IMG/VR virus record: IMGVR_UViG_3300030104_002013
Location: 1-31,846 of that record
Direction: 5' to 3' (one strand)
DNA: 31,846 nt
From: a virus
The first letter of the stretch is position 1. Every line of letters starts with the position of its first letter. Both the position numbers and the translations under genes were made by a program. The notes beneath the pieces were generated by a model. It did no database searches. It had not been told where the DNA came from and saw nothing but the letters and a program-made list of their open reading frames with translations. Shown piece after piece: positions 23,412 to 30,125 of the stretch.

Positions 23412-23993
23412 ATGATAGTAAAAGGATTATACGTTTCATCAGCACAAGTAATGCTGACAACACCACTCTCACAGAGTGTAGACCCAGATATAATAACACC
23501 GATTATATCACTTGCACAATATAAATATATCGTTCCTGTTCTGGGCTGGGATCTACATTCTGAATTAGAAAATATCATAAATTACAACACCTCAAGTATT
23601 ACAACCGATCAAAGAAGATTAATTGAAGAATATATTACACCAGCTTTATGTGCTTTTACGTTTTGTGAGTTAGTTCCTAATTTAAGACTGCGATTTGTAA
23701 ATAACTCGGTGACTATTATGAACAGTAATCAATCTACTGGTGCAAGTTATGATGATTTGAAACCAATTATTAATCAGTGGAGAGATATGGGCGAGTTCCA
23801 TAGACAAAGATTAATTAATTACCTTTGTAAAAATCAAACCCTGTTTCCTAAATATAGCACTGACACAGAAGATCAATTAAGTGCAACAACAAATAATTAT
23901 TATTCTGGTTTAAATATTGATAGAGGAATATCAAAAAAAGACTTACAACTCAAATCAATTATTTCTGCGGCAGGTATTAAAGGTTTCAACTAA
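23412..23993 (+). CDS. Putative head-tail connector protein
   Basis: The 193-residue helical protein follows the portal. The segments DPDIITPIISLAQYKYIVPV and LGWDLHSELENII plus RRLIEEYITPALCAFTFCEL match the helix pattern of small head completion (gp6/gp15-type) proteins seen in Bacteroidota phages. The C-terminal tail with NIDRGISKKDLQL could fit between portal and tail. Direct family evidence is limited to pattern and position. Confidence 0.6.
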   Translation: MIVKGLYVSSAQVMLTTPLSQSVDPDIITPIISLAQYKYIVPVLGWDLHSELENIINYNTSSITTDQRRLIEEYITPALCAFTFCELVPNLRLRFVNNSVTIMNSNQSTGASYDDLKPIINQWRDMGEFHRQRLINYLCKNQTLFPKYSTDTEDQLSATTNNYYSGLNIDRGISKKDLQLKSIISAAGIKGFN

Positions 23994-24133
23994 TGATAAA
24001 AGGAAATAATAATAATTGGAAAAAGGTTATTAAAAAAAACGAAAACCGATTAAAAAAATACTTAACTAAATTAGATACAAATGGCGACAAGACTATCTCA
24101 AATAACAGCACTTGCGGAGAACCCAGCAAGTGA
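23993..24133 (+). CDS. Small basic hypothetical protein
   Basis: ATG at 23993 shares one base with the preceding stop (TAATG) and gives 46 residues (NNNNWKKVIKKNENRLKKYL). It is mostly lysine and asparagine, helical at the N-terminal half. The last 17 codons overlap the next gene in another frame, so the C-terminal end may be constrained by that gene. The TAATG coupling is the main reason for accepting it; it may also serve only to lead ribosomes to the next start. Confidence 0.4.
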   Translation: MIKGNNNNWKKVIKKNENRLKKYLTKLDTNGDKTISNNSTCGEPSK

Positions 24134-24623
24134 TGATTTTTTAATGGTTGTTGACAAATCAGATACAACCTCATCAGCAGACGGAACAAGTAAAAAAATT
24201 GATAATAAATATATTATCCAAACTGACAAATTGAGTTTAGTGGCGGCAAATTTTAACGCGATGGACGATACAGGTGCGGTGGGAACATACCAAGAGTTAG
24301 TTCAAAACCCTGGTTCTGGTTATGCAATTATACCGTTAAGTGTTTTAATTATTACAAAAAATTTCGTGACAGCAGAAACATCAAATAATAGTTTGTATTT
24401 CGGTTGGTCTCCATCAACAACAACTTCTTATTGGAAAACTATATCAAGATGGAATGGGTCTGTTTTAACAGTAGCTTCTTTTCAATATGTAGCCGACATT
24501 TCAGCACGAGGAATGGCGGGAGCATCAATAGAAAATTTGAAATTCTATATGTTTGCTAACAATAATTTCAACGGAAATTATGGTGCTGATGTTTATACAA
24601 CATATCAAATAGTCAAGTTATAA
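24081..24623 (+). CDS. Virion surface protein/fibre-like
   Basis: The 180-residue protein begins with LSQITALAENPASDDFLMVV, a form common at the N-terminus of phage tail or head fibre proteins, where it anchors the fibre to the particle. The rest is a Ser/Thr/Asn-rich beta domain with aromatic residues (YFGWSPSTTTSYWKTISRW). No cleavage motif or membrane segment is seen. The location after the connector and before the lysis region suits a head fibre or decoration. Receptor-binding function is uncertain. Confidence 0.5.
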   Translation: MATRLSQITALAENPASDDFLMVVDKSDTTSSADGTSKKIDNKYIIQTDKLSLVAANFNAMDDTGAVGTYQELVQNPGSGYAIIPLSVLIITKNFVTAETSNNSLYFGWSPSTTTSYWKTISRWNGSVLTVASFQYVADISARGMAGASIENLKFYMFANNNFNGNYGADVYTTYQIVKL

Positions 24624-25654
24624 TGCTCAAATATCTAATATATATATTATTAATACCTTTATTGTCTTTCGGGCAATTCTATAAGTATTCTACAATATAT
24701 ATGGGCGGAAGTATGAATGCTATTGCACCAGCTATTGAAACATATCAATATACAAATGGTCAATTAATTGAAACCACTGATAATAATGGTTATAATTATC
24801 GTTATCAAATAGGTATTAAAAAAATATCACGATATAAATGGGAAAAGAAACCCAAATATTATTACGATGGAAAAGAAAAAAACACAAGTATATATCGCTC
24901 TCCTGTAGATAAATTTGAATACTTATTACAATATGAAAGGGTAAAAGAACGCTCGTTAGAATTTGAAAATTATGACCTTTGGTTTCGTTATGTAGGTGAA
25001 AACTATATTGTCAAAATACAACAATCAAATAATGGTTATGTAGATTTGCAATATAAAGCCCTTGATTTTCGCTTTAAACACGATTTTAAGGACTTTAGAG
25101 CAACGATTGGAACAATTATAAGGAATTACCCTATTTACGATGTAAATGCCTTTAAAAACGAATTTCCTAATTATAACAATTTTCATCAAACAATTAATCA
25201 ACTTGGATATTATTCTGAATCTTCATTTGTTGATGGTAATAATAACGGTTTTATGGATCGGTGGGAACAAGCACAAACATTATGGTTGAATAATAATGGA
25301 GATACAATAGCAAATTCAACTTCACAAATGCAAGATATATACGGAAATATTGTGAGTGATTACAATAGGAACTGGGCTACCGAGCAAGGAAATCAAAATA
25401 CATTATCTGCGGTGGTGGGTTTATCTTATTACAAGTATTTTAATAATTTCTTTATTCTTTTATATGGAAATTACTTTGTATATAATCACGGACTAACAGA
25501 ATATGCAACAACTTCTAACGATTACGATTTTGGGCTGGTAGGAAATTTAAAATTGACTAAATGGTTTTCGTTGTATTCTCAATTAAATTATTTAAAATAC
25601 TTTAATAGAGAAAATTACACAATTAACTTTGGAATTAACTTTATAATAATTTAA
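24623..25654 (+). CDS. Secreted outer-membrane barrel-like protein with EF-hand loop
   Basis: The 343-residue protein starts with a clear signal peptide (MLKYLIYILLIPLLSFGQ). It consists of alternating aromatic/polar strands with C-terminal strands (KLTKWFSLYSQLNY, then NYTINFGINFIII) like an outer-membrane beta-barrel. In the middle, residues 204-215 read DGNNNGFMDRWE, a good EF-hand calcium loop (ligands at positions 1, 3, 5, 9 and 12). The protein should leave the cytoplasm through Sec and insert in the host outer membrane. Roles to consider are outer-membrane lysis, superinfection exclusion, or a virion part. Similar proteins appear in other marine Bacteroidota phages as I recall, without known function. 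It leads into the lysis cassette. Confidence 0.7.
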   Translation: MLKYLIYILLIPLLSFGQFYKYSTIYMGGSMNAIAPAIETYQYTNGQLIETTDNNGYNYRYQIGIKKISRYKWEKKPKYYYDGKEKNTSIYRSPVDKFEYLLQYERVKERSLEFENYDLWFRYVGENYIVKIQQSNNGYVDLQYKALDFRFKHDFKDFRATIGTIIRNYPIYDVNAFKNEFPNYNNFHQTINQLGYYSESSFVDGNNNGFMDRWEQAQTLWLNNNGDTIANSTSQMQDIYGNIVSDYNRNWATEQGNQNTLSAVVGLSYYKYFNNFFILLYGNYFVYNHGLTEYATTSNDYDFGLVGNLKLTKWFSLYSQLNYLKYFNRENYTINFGINFIII

Positions 25655-25658
25655 AACT

Positions 25659-25859
25659 ATGGACTTTATAAAAAGAATATTAGATACATTTGAAGACGCT
25701 TTTCAATCAAAGAAATTTTGGTATGCAGTAGGAACAATATTTTTATTGTTTTTCTCTAATAATGTTGGTATTAGCGACCAAGCAGTAAATAATGTAGTAT
25801 TAATAGCTATTGCTTTACTAATTAGTCAAGGAATTGCAGATAGACAATGTAGCAAATGA
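25659..25859 (+). CDS. Small membrane protein, holin-like
   Basis: The 66-residue protein has two hydrophobic segments (FWYAVGTIFLLFF at about 20-32 and NVVLIAIALLISQGI at about 44-58) separated by a short turn, with charged ends. This is like small phage holins. It is located in a run of overlapping genes with endolysin and a second holin-type protein. It would act in the inner membrane. Confidence 0.6.
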   Translation: MDFIKRILDTFEDAFQSKKFWYAVGTIFLLFFSNNVGISDQAVNNVVLIAIALLISQGIADRQCSK

Positions 25860-26128
25860 AAATAAATGAAAAGTCAGAATTCACTCTTGATCTCAAGACA
25901 ATTATTTTAATCATTGGTTTTGTGGTATCATTATCAACTACTTATTTTACTTTGAAAGCTGAAATTGATATTGCTAAAGAATTACCAAAAATGCCCATTT
26001 CTGAAAAAGAATTTGAGCTAAAGGACGAATTAATACGCTCAACCATAATGAGTAATGCCGATAGGTTAGAAAAGATTGAAAATAAATTGAATAAGATTGA
26101 TGAAAGACTTTATGATTTAAATCAATGA
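25856..26128 (+). CDS. Membrane-anchored coiled-coil protein (lysis accessory or spanin-like)
   Basis: The 90-residue protein has one N-terminal membrane segment at about 13-30 (TIILIIGFVVSLSTTYFTL) and a charged coiled coil (about 50-90, ADRLEKIENKLNKIDERLYD). The design fits an inner-membrane spanin (Rz-like) or a holin accessory protein. It overlaps the previous and next genes by four bases each. No lipobox partner was seen within the cassette. Confidence 0.55.
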   Translation: MKINEKSEFTLDLKTIILIIGFVVSLSTTYFTLKAEIDIAKELPKMPISEKEFELKDELIRSTIMSNADRLEKIENKLNKIDERLYDLNQ

Positions 26129-26472
26129 TTATGAATGTAGGACAGATATTATTAATTGTTATTGGATTTTTGTTTTTTGGGTTAGGAGTTTGTAATGCAC
26201 AAGTTTCGGTAATTCATTTTAATAGCGATTGGAACACGGATAATTCTTTTGATATATCAACACTAAATGATTGTGATACTCAAAATGTAATTATTTGTAA
26301 TGAACCTGTTTTAAAAGATAAACATAATATAATATCTGTTCCTACAATTATTGTATTTGATGAAGACGAAGAAGTGAAAAGATTTCAAGCAAATATTATG
26401 ATGGAATTAACTTGCACAAAAAAAGATATTCAAAAAGAAATAGATAAAATATTACTAAAAAGATTTGAATGA
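26125..26472 (+). CDS. Secreted thioredoxin-like protein without CxxC
   Basis: The 115-residue protein has an N-terminal signal peptide (about 1-25, ending VCNA-QVS). Next comes a thioredoxin-like fold: strand VSVIHFNSDW, strand NVIICNEP, the cis-proline segment SVPTIIVFDEDEEVKRF, and a last helix. At the place where thioredoxins have CxxC it has SDWNTDNSF, so redox activity is not expected in the usual form. The remaining cysteines (DCDT, ICNE, LTCTK) could form a structural disulfide. Proteins of this type occur in the lysis cassettes of Bacteroidota phages. A periplasmic role during lysis is inferred. Confidence 0.65.
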   Translation: MIMNVGQILLIVIGFLFFGLGVCNAQVSVIHFNSDWNTDNSFDISTLNDCDTQNVIICNEPVLKDKHNIISVPTIIVFDEDEEVKRFQANIMMELTCTKKDIQKEIDKILLKRFE

Positions 26473-26933
26473 GATTATCTAAAAATTTCACTCTTAATGA
26501 ATTTACAAGATCCGCAACAGCTTTAAGACTGGGTATTGATAACGATCCAAACATAATTGCCTTAGATAATATACAAAATCTTGTGGATAATTTATTACAA
26601 CCATTAAGAAACAAAATTGGTGCAATTAGAATAACATCTGGATATAGAAATGAAAATTTGTGTTTGGCTTTAGGATCAAAAAAAACAAGTCAACATACAA
26701 AAGGACAGGCGGTAGATATGCAGTTTGTAAAAAGAGGTAGAATGGACAATATGTTTTTAATGAATACTATTATTAAAAATTTTGATTTTGACCAAATAAT
26801 AAACGAATTCAATTACTCTTGGATACATTGCTCGTATAAATGTGAGGGTAATAGAAATCAAATACTTAAAGCATACAAAGAAAACGGAATAACTAAATAT
26901 ATAGATATAACACATCAATACAAATCAATATGA
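26469..26933 (+). CDS. Peptidase M15A-type endolysin
   Basis: The 154-residue protein is a Peptidase_M15 family member (D-Ala-D-Ala-type peptidase, as in phage endolysins and VanY-like enzymes). It opens with FTLNEFTRSATALRLGI and has ITSGYRNENL, followed by SQHTKGQAVDMQF with zinc ligands His76 and Asp83, and WIHCSY with ligand His120. It should cut cross-links in host peptidoglycan. It has no signal peptide, so it would need the holins for export. It overlaps the next holin-type gene by four bases. Confidence 0.88.
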   Translation: MRLSKNFTLNEFTRSATALRLGIDNDPNIIALDNIQNLVDNLLQPLRNKIGAIRITSGYRNENLCLALGSKKTSQHTKGQAVDMQFVKRGRMDNMFLMNTIIKNFDFDQIINEFNYSWIHCSYKCEGNRNQILKAYKENGITKYIDITHQYKSI

Positions 26934-27310
26934 AATTCTTAAAAAATTTATTCGGTGGCTTAAATTTAGATATTAATAATCTGGTAGATAATGTTATTAC
27001 CACTGATGAAGAAAAGAAAACACTAAAAATAAAACTAAAAGAGGTTATATTCAAAGCCCAAGCGAGTGCAGAAGAACAAATTACTCGTAGATGGGAAAGT
27101 GATAACAAAGCTGGGTGGCTACCAGCAAACATCAGACCACTAACTTTAGCGTTTTTAGTGGTATCAACTATGCTATTAATATTTATAGAGGGCGGAGTAA
27201 TTAATTTTAATGTAAAAGAAAATTGGATTGATCTACTTCAGCTCGTTTTAATTACGGTGATTGGTGCTTACTTTGGTGGGCGAAGTTTTGAAAAAGTTAA
27301 AAAGAATTAA
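26930..27310 (+). CDS. Three-TM holin (HOL3TM-like)
   Basis: The 126-residue protein resembles the 3-TM holin family first noted in gene-transfer agents. The stretch QITRRWESDNKAGWLPANIRP precedes the membrane segment PLTLAFLVVSTMLLIFI, and the last segment DLLQLVLITVIGAYFGGRSF is followed by a lysine-rich tail. It would make membrane holes that release the endolysin. The partner gene (M15) lies directly upstream. Confidence 0.8.
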   Translation: MKFLKNLFGGLNLDINNLVDNVITTDEEKKTLKIKLKEVIFKAQASAEEQITRRWESDNKAGWLPANIRPLTLAFLVVSTMLLIFIEGGVINFNVKENWIDLLQLVLITVIGAYFGGRSFEKVKKN

Positions 27311-28082
27311 AGAAAAAAGGTCATATAGGTTAAGATTAACCAAAACTGAACACGATATAATTAAAACAAGACGAGACGGTGAAGATGAAGTAATTTTAAT
27401 TATTTCGGATATGCATATACCATACCATCACAGGCATACAATTAACTTTTTAAAAGCTATAAAACAACGCTATAAACCCACGAATATCTGGTGCATAGGT
27501 GATGAGGTCGATTTTCACGGATTGAGTTATCACGATAGCGAACCATCTTTAGACACGCAACATCAAGAAACTTTAAAAGCGAGAACAACCATACAAGAAT
27601 TAGAAAACTTATTTCCAGAAATGGTGCTCGTTCATTCTAATCACGGATCTATGCTATATAGACGTGGGAAAACTCACGGCATACCCAATTATATGTTGAA
27701 AGATTATAACGAAGTTCTGGGTGTTGGAAAGGGCTGGAAATGGTATGTTGATTATAAGTATCAAATGAATAATAAACAATGGGTATTTATGACACACGGA
27801 ATGAAAAAAAATGGTTTAGCTTTAGCTAAAGAAATGGGAATGTGTGTTATTCAAGGTCATTATCACACGGAATTTAACATAGCATATACCTCAAACCCGA
27901 TGGCTTTGAATTGGAGTATGATGTGTGGATGTATGATAGATGATAAGTCTTTAGCATTTTCTTATAATAAAGTCCATTCTGCGAGAGTAATATTAGGATG
28001 TGGTATTATTATCAATGGACAGCCAAAATTATTACCAATGGTATTAAATAAGGGTGGAGATTGGAATGGTATTATAAATTAA
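27288..28082 (+). CDS. Calcineurin-like metallophosphoesterase
   Basis: The protein is 264 residues with TTG at 27288 as start; the longer form from TTG 27261 adds residues from the holin's frame and is less likely. Metal-binding motifs are in order: SDMHIPYHH (Asp41, His43), CIGDEVDFHG (Asp72, Asp75), HSNHGSM in place of the usual GNHD, and QGHYHTEF (GHxH). It should hydrolyse a phosphoester or act as a nuclease; the substrate is unknown. It overlaps the holin by 23 bases and ends the late unit. Such enzymes are widespread in phages with no fixed role; DNA repair and nucleotide signalling are both possible. Confidence 0.8.
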   Translation: MKKLKRIKEKRSYRLRLTKTEHDIIKTRRDGEDEVILIISDMHIPYHHRHTINFLKAIKQRYKPTNIWCIGDEVDFHGLSYHDSEPSLDTQHQETLKARTTIQELENLFPEMVLVHSNHGSMLYRRGKTHGIPNYMLKDYNEVLGVGKGWKWYVDYKYQMNNKQWVFMTHGMKKNGLALAKEMGMCVIQGHYHTEFNIAYTSNPMALNWSMMCGCMIDDKSLAFSYNKVHSARVILGCGIIINGQPKLLPMVLNKGGDWNGIIN

Positions 28083-28084
28083 TT

Positions 28085-28096
28085 ACATCTGTTAAT
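28085..28096. promoter_or_regulatory. ACATCTGTTAAT site, copy 2 (possible operator)
   Basis: TACATCTGTTAAT at 28084-28096 matches 20513-20525 exactly. It lies directly after the metallophosphoesterase stop and 46 bases upstream of the -33 element of the early promoter. It might bind the XRE-type regulator encoded at 29188, or mark the end of the late unit. Confidence 0.35.
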
Positions 28097-28142
28097 CTGA
28101 AAATTATTAAATTTTTTTTACATTTTTCTTGAAAATACTTGC

Positions 28143-28170
28143 TTGATATATAAAATTTTTTTTATATTTG
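28143..28170 (+). promoter_or_regulatory. Host-type early promoter
   Basis: TTG at 28143-28145 and TATATTTG at 28163-28170, 17 bases apart, match the Bacteroidota/flavobacterial consensus TTG-N17-23-TAnnTTTG. Transcription should begin near 28177, leaving a leader of about 17 A-rich bases before the ATG at 28194. It is the best consensus promoter in the genome and lies in the only large gap before the early genes, so it likely drives the long transcript across the circular join. Confidence 0.75.
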
Positions 28171-28193
28171 TATAACAAACAAACAGAAATACT

Positions 28194-28520
28194 ATGAAAA
28201 ATTTAAAAACAATACTAAAAGAATCATTAAAAGAGGGTTTAAAAATAGAATTATATAATAAAAATAATGATGATTATTATATTATACATAAGAATTATGA
28301 TAGTTTTATTTTAGAAATGAATGGTAAAGCTGTAAAGATTACTAAAACATTGAATCCATTATTAAAGATATTTAAAAGCATAGAAAGTCAAATGTATATC
28401 TATTTGGATTTTATTAATTATGTAGATAAAAATTATAATACATGGAAATCTTTTAACTGGTTAATTGAAGATATGGAGAATTATGAGATAATTGAGGACA
28501 TAGATTTTAATAGAGAATAA
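28194..28520 (+). CDS. Early hypothetical protein
   Basis: This 108-residue protein is the first gene after the host-type promoter. It is Asn/Ile/Lys-rich (KNLKTILKESLKEGLKIELY) with beta-like YYIIHKNYDSFILEM and a helical acidic end. It is not recognised. First early genes in phages often encode host-takeover or anti-defence proteins, but nothing in the sequence shows that here. It is followed by a GC-only hairpin that may control read-through. Confidence 0.6.
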   Translation: MKNLKTILKESLKEGLKIELYNKNNDDYYIIHKNYDSFILEMNGKAVKITKTLNPLLKIFKSIESQMYIYLDFINYVDKNYNTWKSFNWLIEDMENYEIIEDIDFNRE

Positions 28521-28531
28521 TAATAATAACA

Positions 28532-28550
28532 GGGGGGTGTAATTCCCCCC
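28532..28550 (+). terminator. G6/C6 hairpin after the first early gene
   Basis: GGGGGG (28532-28537) pairs with CCCCCC (28545-28550) around a seven-base loop TGTAATT. In such an A+T-rich genome a pure G/C stem is striking. It is followed by AATTAAAAAC, not a T-tract, so it may be a partial terminator, an RNA-stability element at the 3' end of the first early message, or a processing site. Confidence 0.5.
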
Positions 28551-28568
28551 AATTAAAAACAATACAAA

Positions 28569-28721
28569 ATGGAATATCAAAGACTTGTAGACTTAATGTT
28601 ATTAGATAAAGAAACATTAGTTAAACGAATAGATGAATTAGAACGCAATTTAGAAGCTCGAGAACGAGATATAAAACAAATCTTAAAAGATTGGAGAAAA
28701 ACAATTGATTTAATTAAATAA
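28569..28721 (+). CDS. Small coiled-coil protein
   Basis: ATG at 28569 gives 50 residues, nearly all a single charged amphipathic helix (LVKRIDELERNLEARERDIK). It is likely an oligomeric coiled coil. Leader bases before the start are A-rich (AACAATACAAA), which suits this host's translation. No function can be assigned. Confidence 0.55.
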   Translation: MEYQRLVDLMLLDKETLVKRIDELERNLEARERDIKQILKDWRKTIDLIK

Positions 28722-28723
28722 TT

Positions 28724-28933
28724 ATGGATAAAACATTACACATTAAAGAATTTGATACCTCTACGAATAAGGGGTTCAAACGAGCAATTAATTGGGAAGA
28801 ACAAAACCCTGATTGGAAATTATTAACACCACGAATTGAATTGACTTGGTATTATGAGCTTGAAGAAATAAACGGAAAGGCTTATTCAAATGAATTAGAT
28901 GAGTGGGTTGACATTAAAAGATTTGGACTATGA
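28724..28933 (+). CDS. Hypothetical protein
   Basis: The 69-residue acidic protein (HIKEFDTSTNKGFKRAINWE) starts two bases after the previous stop and overlaps the next by four bases (ATGA). Two tryptophan-rich segments (NPDWKLLTPRIELTWYYELE) suggest a small beta domain. Not recognised. Confidence 0.6.
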   Translation: MDKTLHIKEFDTSTNKGFKRAINWEEQNPDWKLLTPRIELTWYYELEEINGKAYSNELDEWVDIKRFGL

Positions 28934-29181
28934 GTTATCAAGATTGGAAAGAAGATAAAATATACAAACATCAACACGGAACAAGTGGTAGGAGTGATTG
29001 CTGTGGTGCAAAGGTTTATGACGATGTTTTAATATGTGTTCAATGTAATGACCATTGTGATTATGCTAATGAATTATGTGGCTATTGCGGTGATGTTGAA
29101 GTGGAAGAAGATGAGCAATTTTGTTGTGATGATTGTTGGAGAGGTTATGCAAGTGAAACATTTTATGATGATAAAGATTAA
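28930..29181 (+). CDS. Small double zinc-ribbon protein
   Basis: The 83-residue protein has two clusters of cysteine pairs. Cluster one is DCCGAKVYDDVLICVQCNDHC (Cys24/25 with Cys36, Cys39, His/Cys following), and cluster two is LCGYCGD and FCCDDCW (about 50-71). Such small zinc ribbons are common in phages and may bind nucleic acid or host proteins. It is acidic overall (about one quarter Asp and Glu), which argues against simple DNA binding. It overlaps the previous gene by four bases. Confidence 0.65.
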   Translation: MSYQDWKEDKIYKHQHGTSGRSDCCGAKVYDDVLICVQCNDHCDYANELCGYCGDVEVEEDEQFCCDDCWRGYASETFYDDKD

Positions 29182-29187
29182 TTAATT

Positions 29188-29415
29188 ATGATTAAAGATG
29201 AAAAAATATTAGCACAAGATATTAAGAAATTGATGTGCAAAAATAAATTAACAAAGTTGGATATGTCAAAGAAATTAGATTTAACTTATCCTACTATGTT
29301 GACCAAATTAAAAGAACCATATAATTTAAAATTAAGTGAATTAAGGTCGATATGTTCGGTTCTCAAAATTGACCACAAAATTTTAAAAAAACAGAATTAT
29401 GACAAAAAAATCTAA
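29188..29415 (+). CDS. XRE-type helix-turn-helix regulator
   Basis: The 75-residue protein has one HTH at about 20-45 (LTKLDMSKKLDLTYPTMLTK), resembling Cro/C1-type repressors, and a helical C-terminal end (LSELRSICSVLKIDHKILK). It probably binds DNA as a dimer. The ACATCTGTTAAT sites are candidates for its target. It overlaps the next gene by 17 bases. No lysogeny genes were seen, so it would control timing, not lysogeny. Confidence 0.7.
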   Translation: MIKDEKILAQDIKKLMCKNKLTKLDMSKKLDLTYPTMLTKLKEPYNLKLSELRSICSVLKIDHKILKKQNYDKKI

Positions 29416-29803
29416 AGTAGTTCGAGTTTCTGGTAATGGAACTTGGGAGGGCAAATACGGACTTATGTATAAGTTTGAAATTGAAATGGAAAACGGAGAC
29501 ATAGGCGAAAATTTATCTAAAACCTCTGAATGTAAATTCAAAGAAGGACAGGAAACAGAATACGAATTTGTGGACGGACAGTTCCCAAAAATAAAACCTG
29601 TTAATAATTTTCAACCAAGAGCAAATTATTCAAGTGCTGGTTCAGATGTTCAGGATAATATAAGATTTGCACAAGGTTTAAATATAGCTAATCTTCAATA
29701 TTGCCACGGACTAATAACCGAAGACCAGATTGATGAGGTTGCGAACAGATATTATGAGAAGTTGAAAAACGGACCGCAAGTTAGTTTACCATTTTCTAAT
29801 TAA
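29399..29803 (+). CDS. Putative OB-fold single-strand DNA-binding-type protein
   Basis: The 134-residue protein has a five-strand pattern near the N-terminus (VRVSGNGTWEGKYGLMYKFE, followed by IEMENGDIGENLSKTS and TEYEFVDGQFPKIKPV) resembling an OB-fold. A proline/serine linker and a helical acidic C-terminal part follow. In Bacteroidota phages such proteins lie next to replication genes, and here they precede the DUF4373 gene. An ssDNA-binding role is inferred from shape and position only. The length is in the range of small phage SSBs. Confidence 0.45.
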   Translation: MTKKSKVVRVSGNGTWEGKYGLMYKFEIEMENGDIGENLSKTSECKFKEGQETEYEFVDGQFPKIKPVNNFQPRANYSSAGSDVQDNIRFAQGLNIANLQYCHGLITEDQIDEVANRYYEKLKNGPQVSLPFSN

Positions 29804-29815
29804 AATATTATATAT

Positions 29816-30124
29816 ATGAAAGCTACATTTTTAAAATACTCAAAAAAACCCTCTAACTTTGGGGGGTTTTTTTACTACATTTTTGTAAAAGGTGAAGACG
29901 GAAAATCATATCGTGGTTGTATTGGTGATGGTTTTATAAACTTTGGTAAGTGGAACAGAATACTCGCAACAGCAGAACGAGGAGATATACTTGAAAATTT
30001 ACGTTTAAAAGAATATAAAGGTAAACCAATTATTGACGCAGATAGTAATGTTGTTTTAAAGAAATTAGATATGCCTGGTTTTGAAGGAACTTATGAGCGA
30101 TTAAATAACCTTAAAATACGATAA
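29816..30124 (+). CDS. Hypothetical protein with embedded terminator-like hairpin
   Basis: The 102-residue basic protein begins MKATFLKYSKKPSNFGGFFY, then YIFVKGEDGKSYRGCIGD, a beta-rich start seen in phage replication-region proteins, and ends with KGKPIIDADSNVVL. The stretch FYYIFVKGEDGKSYRGCI looks conserved in such proteins as I recall. Unusually, codons 9-20 encode a stem with A7CCC/GGGT7 arms (see the entry at 29842), which could terminate or pause transcription inside this gene. Function unknown. Confidence 0.6.
   Translation: MKATFLKYSKKPSNFGGFFYYIFVKGEDGKSYRGCIGDGFINFGKWNRILATAERGDILENLRLKEYKGKPIIDADSNVVLKKLDMPGFEGTYERLNNLKIR
29842..29873 (+). terminator. Intragenic terminator-like hairpin
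   Basis: AAAAAAACCC at 29842-29851 pairs perfectly with GGGTTTTTTT at 29864-29873, loop TCTAACTTTGGG. The T7 arm gives the usual U-tract. It begins 26 bases after the ATG at 29816, inside coding sequence. Termination here would cut the replication and methyltransferase genes off from the promoter at 28143 unless translation keeps the stem open, so an attenuator is one reading. Confidence 0.55.
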
Positions 30125-30125
30125 T

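Noticed and set aside
28097-28125. AT-only hairpin AAAATT/AATTTT followed by T
   Set aside because: Six A/T pairs only; too weak to call a terminator even though it lies after the late unit.
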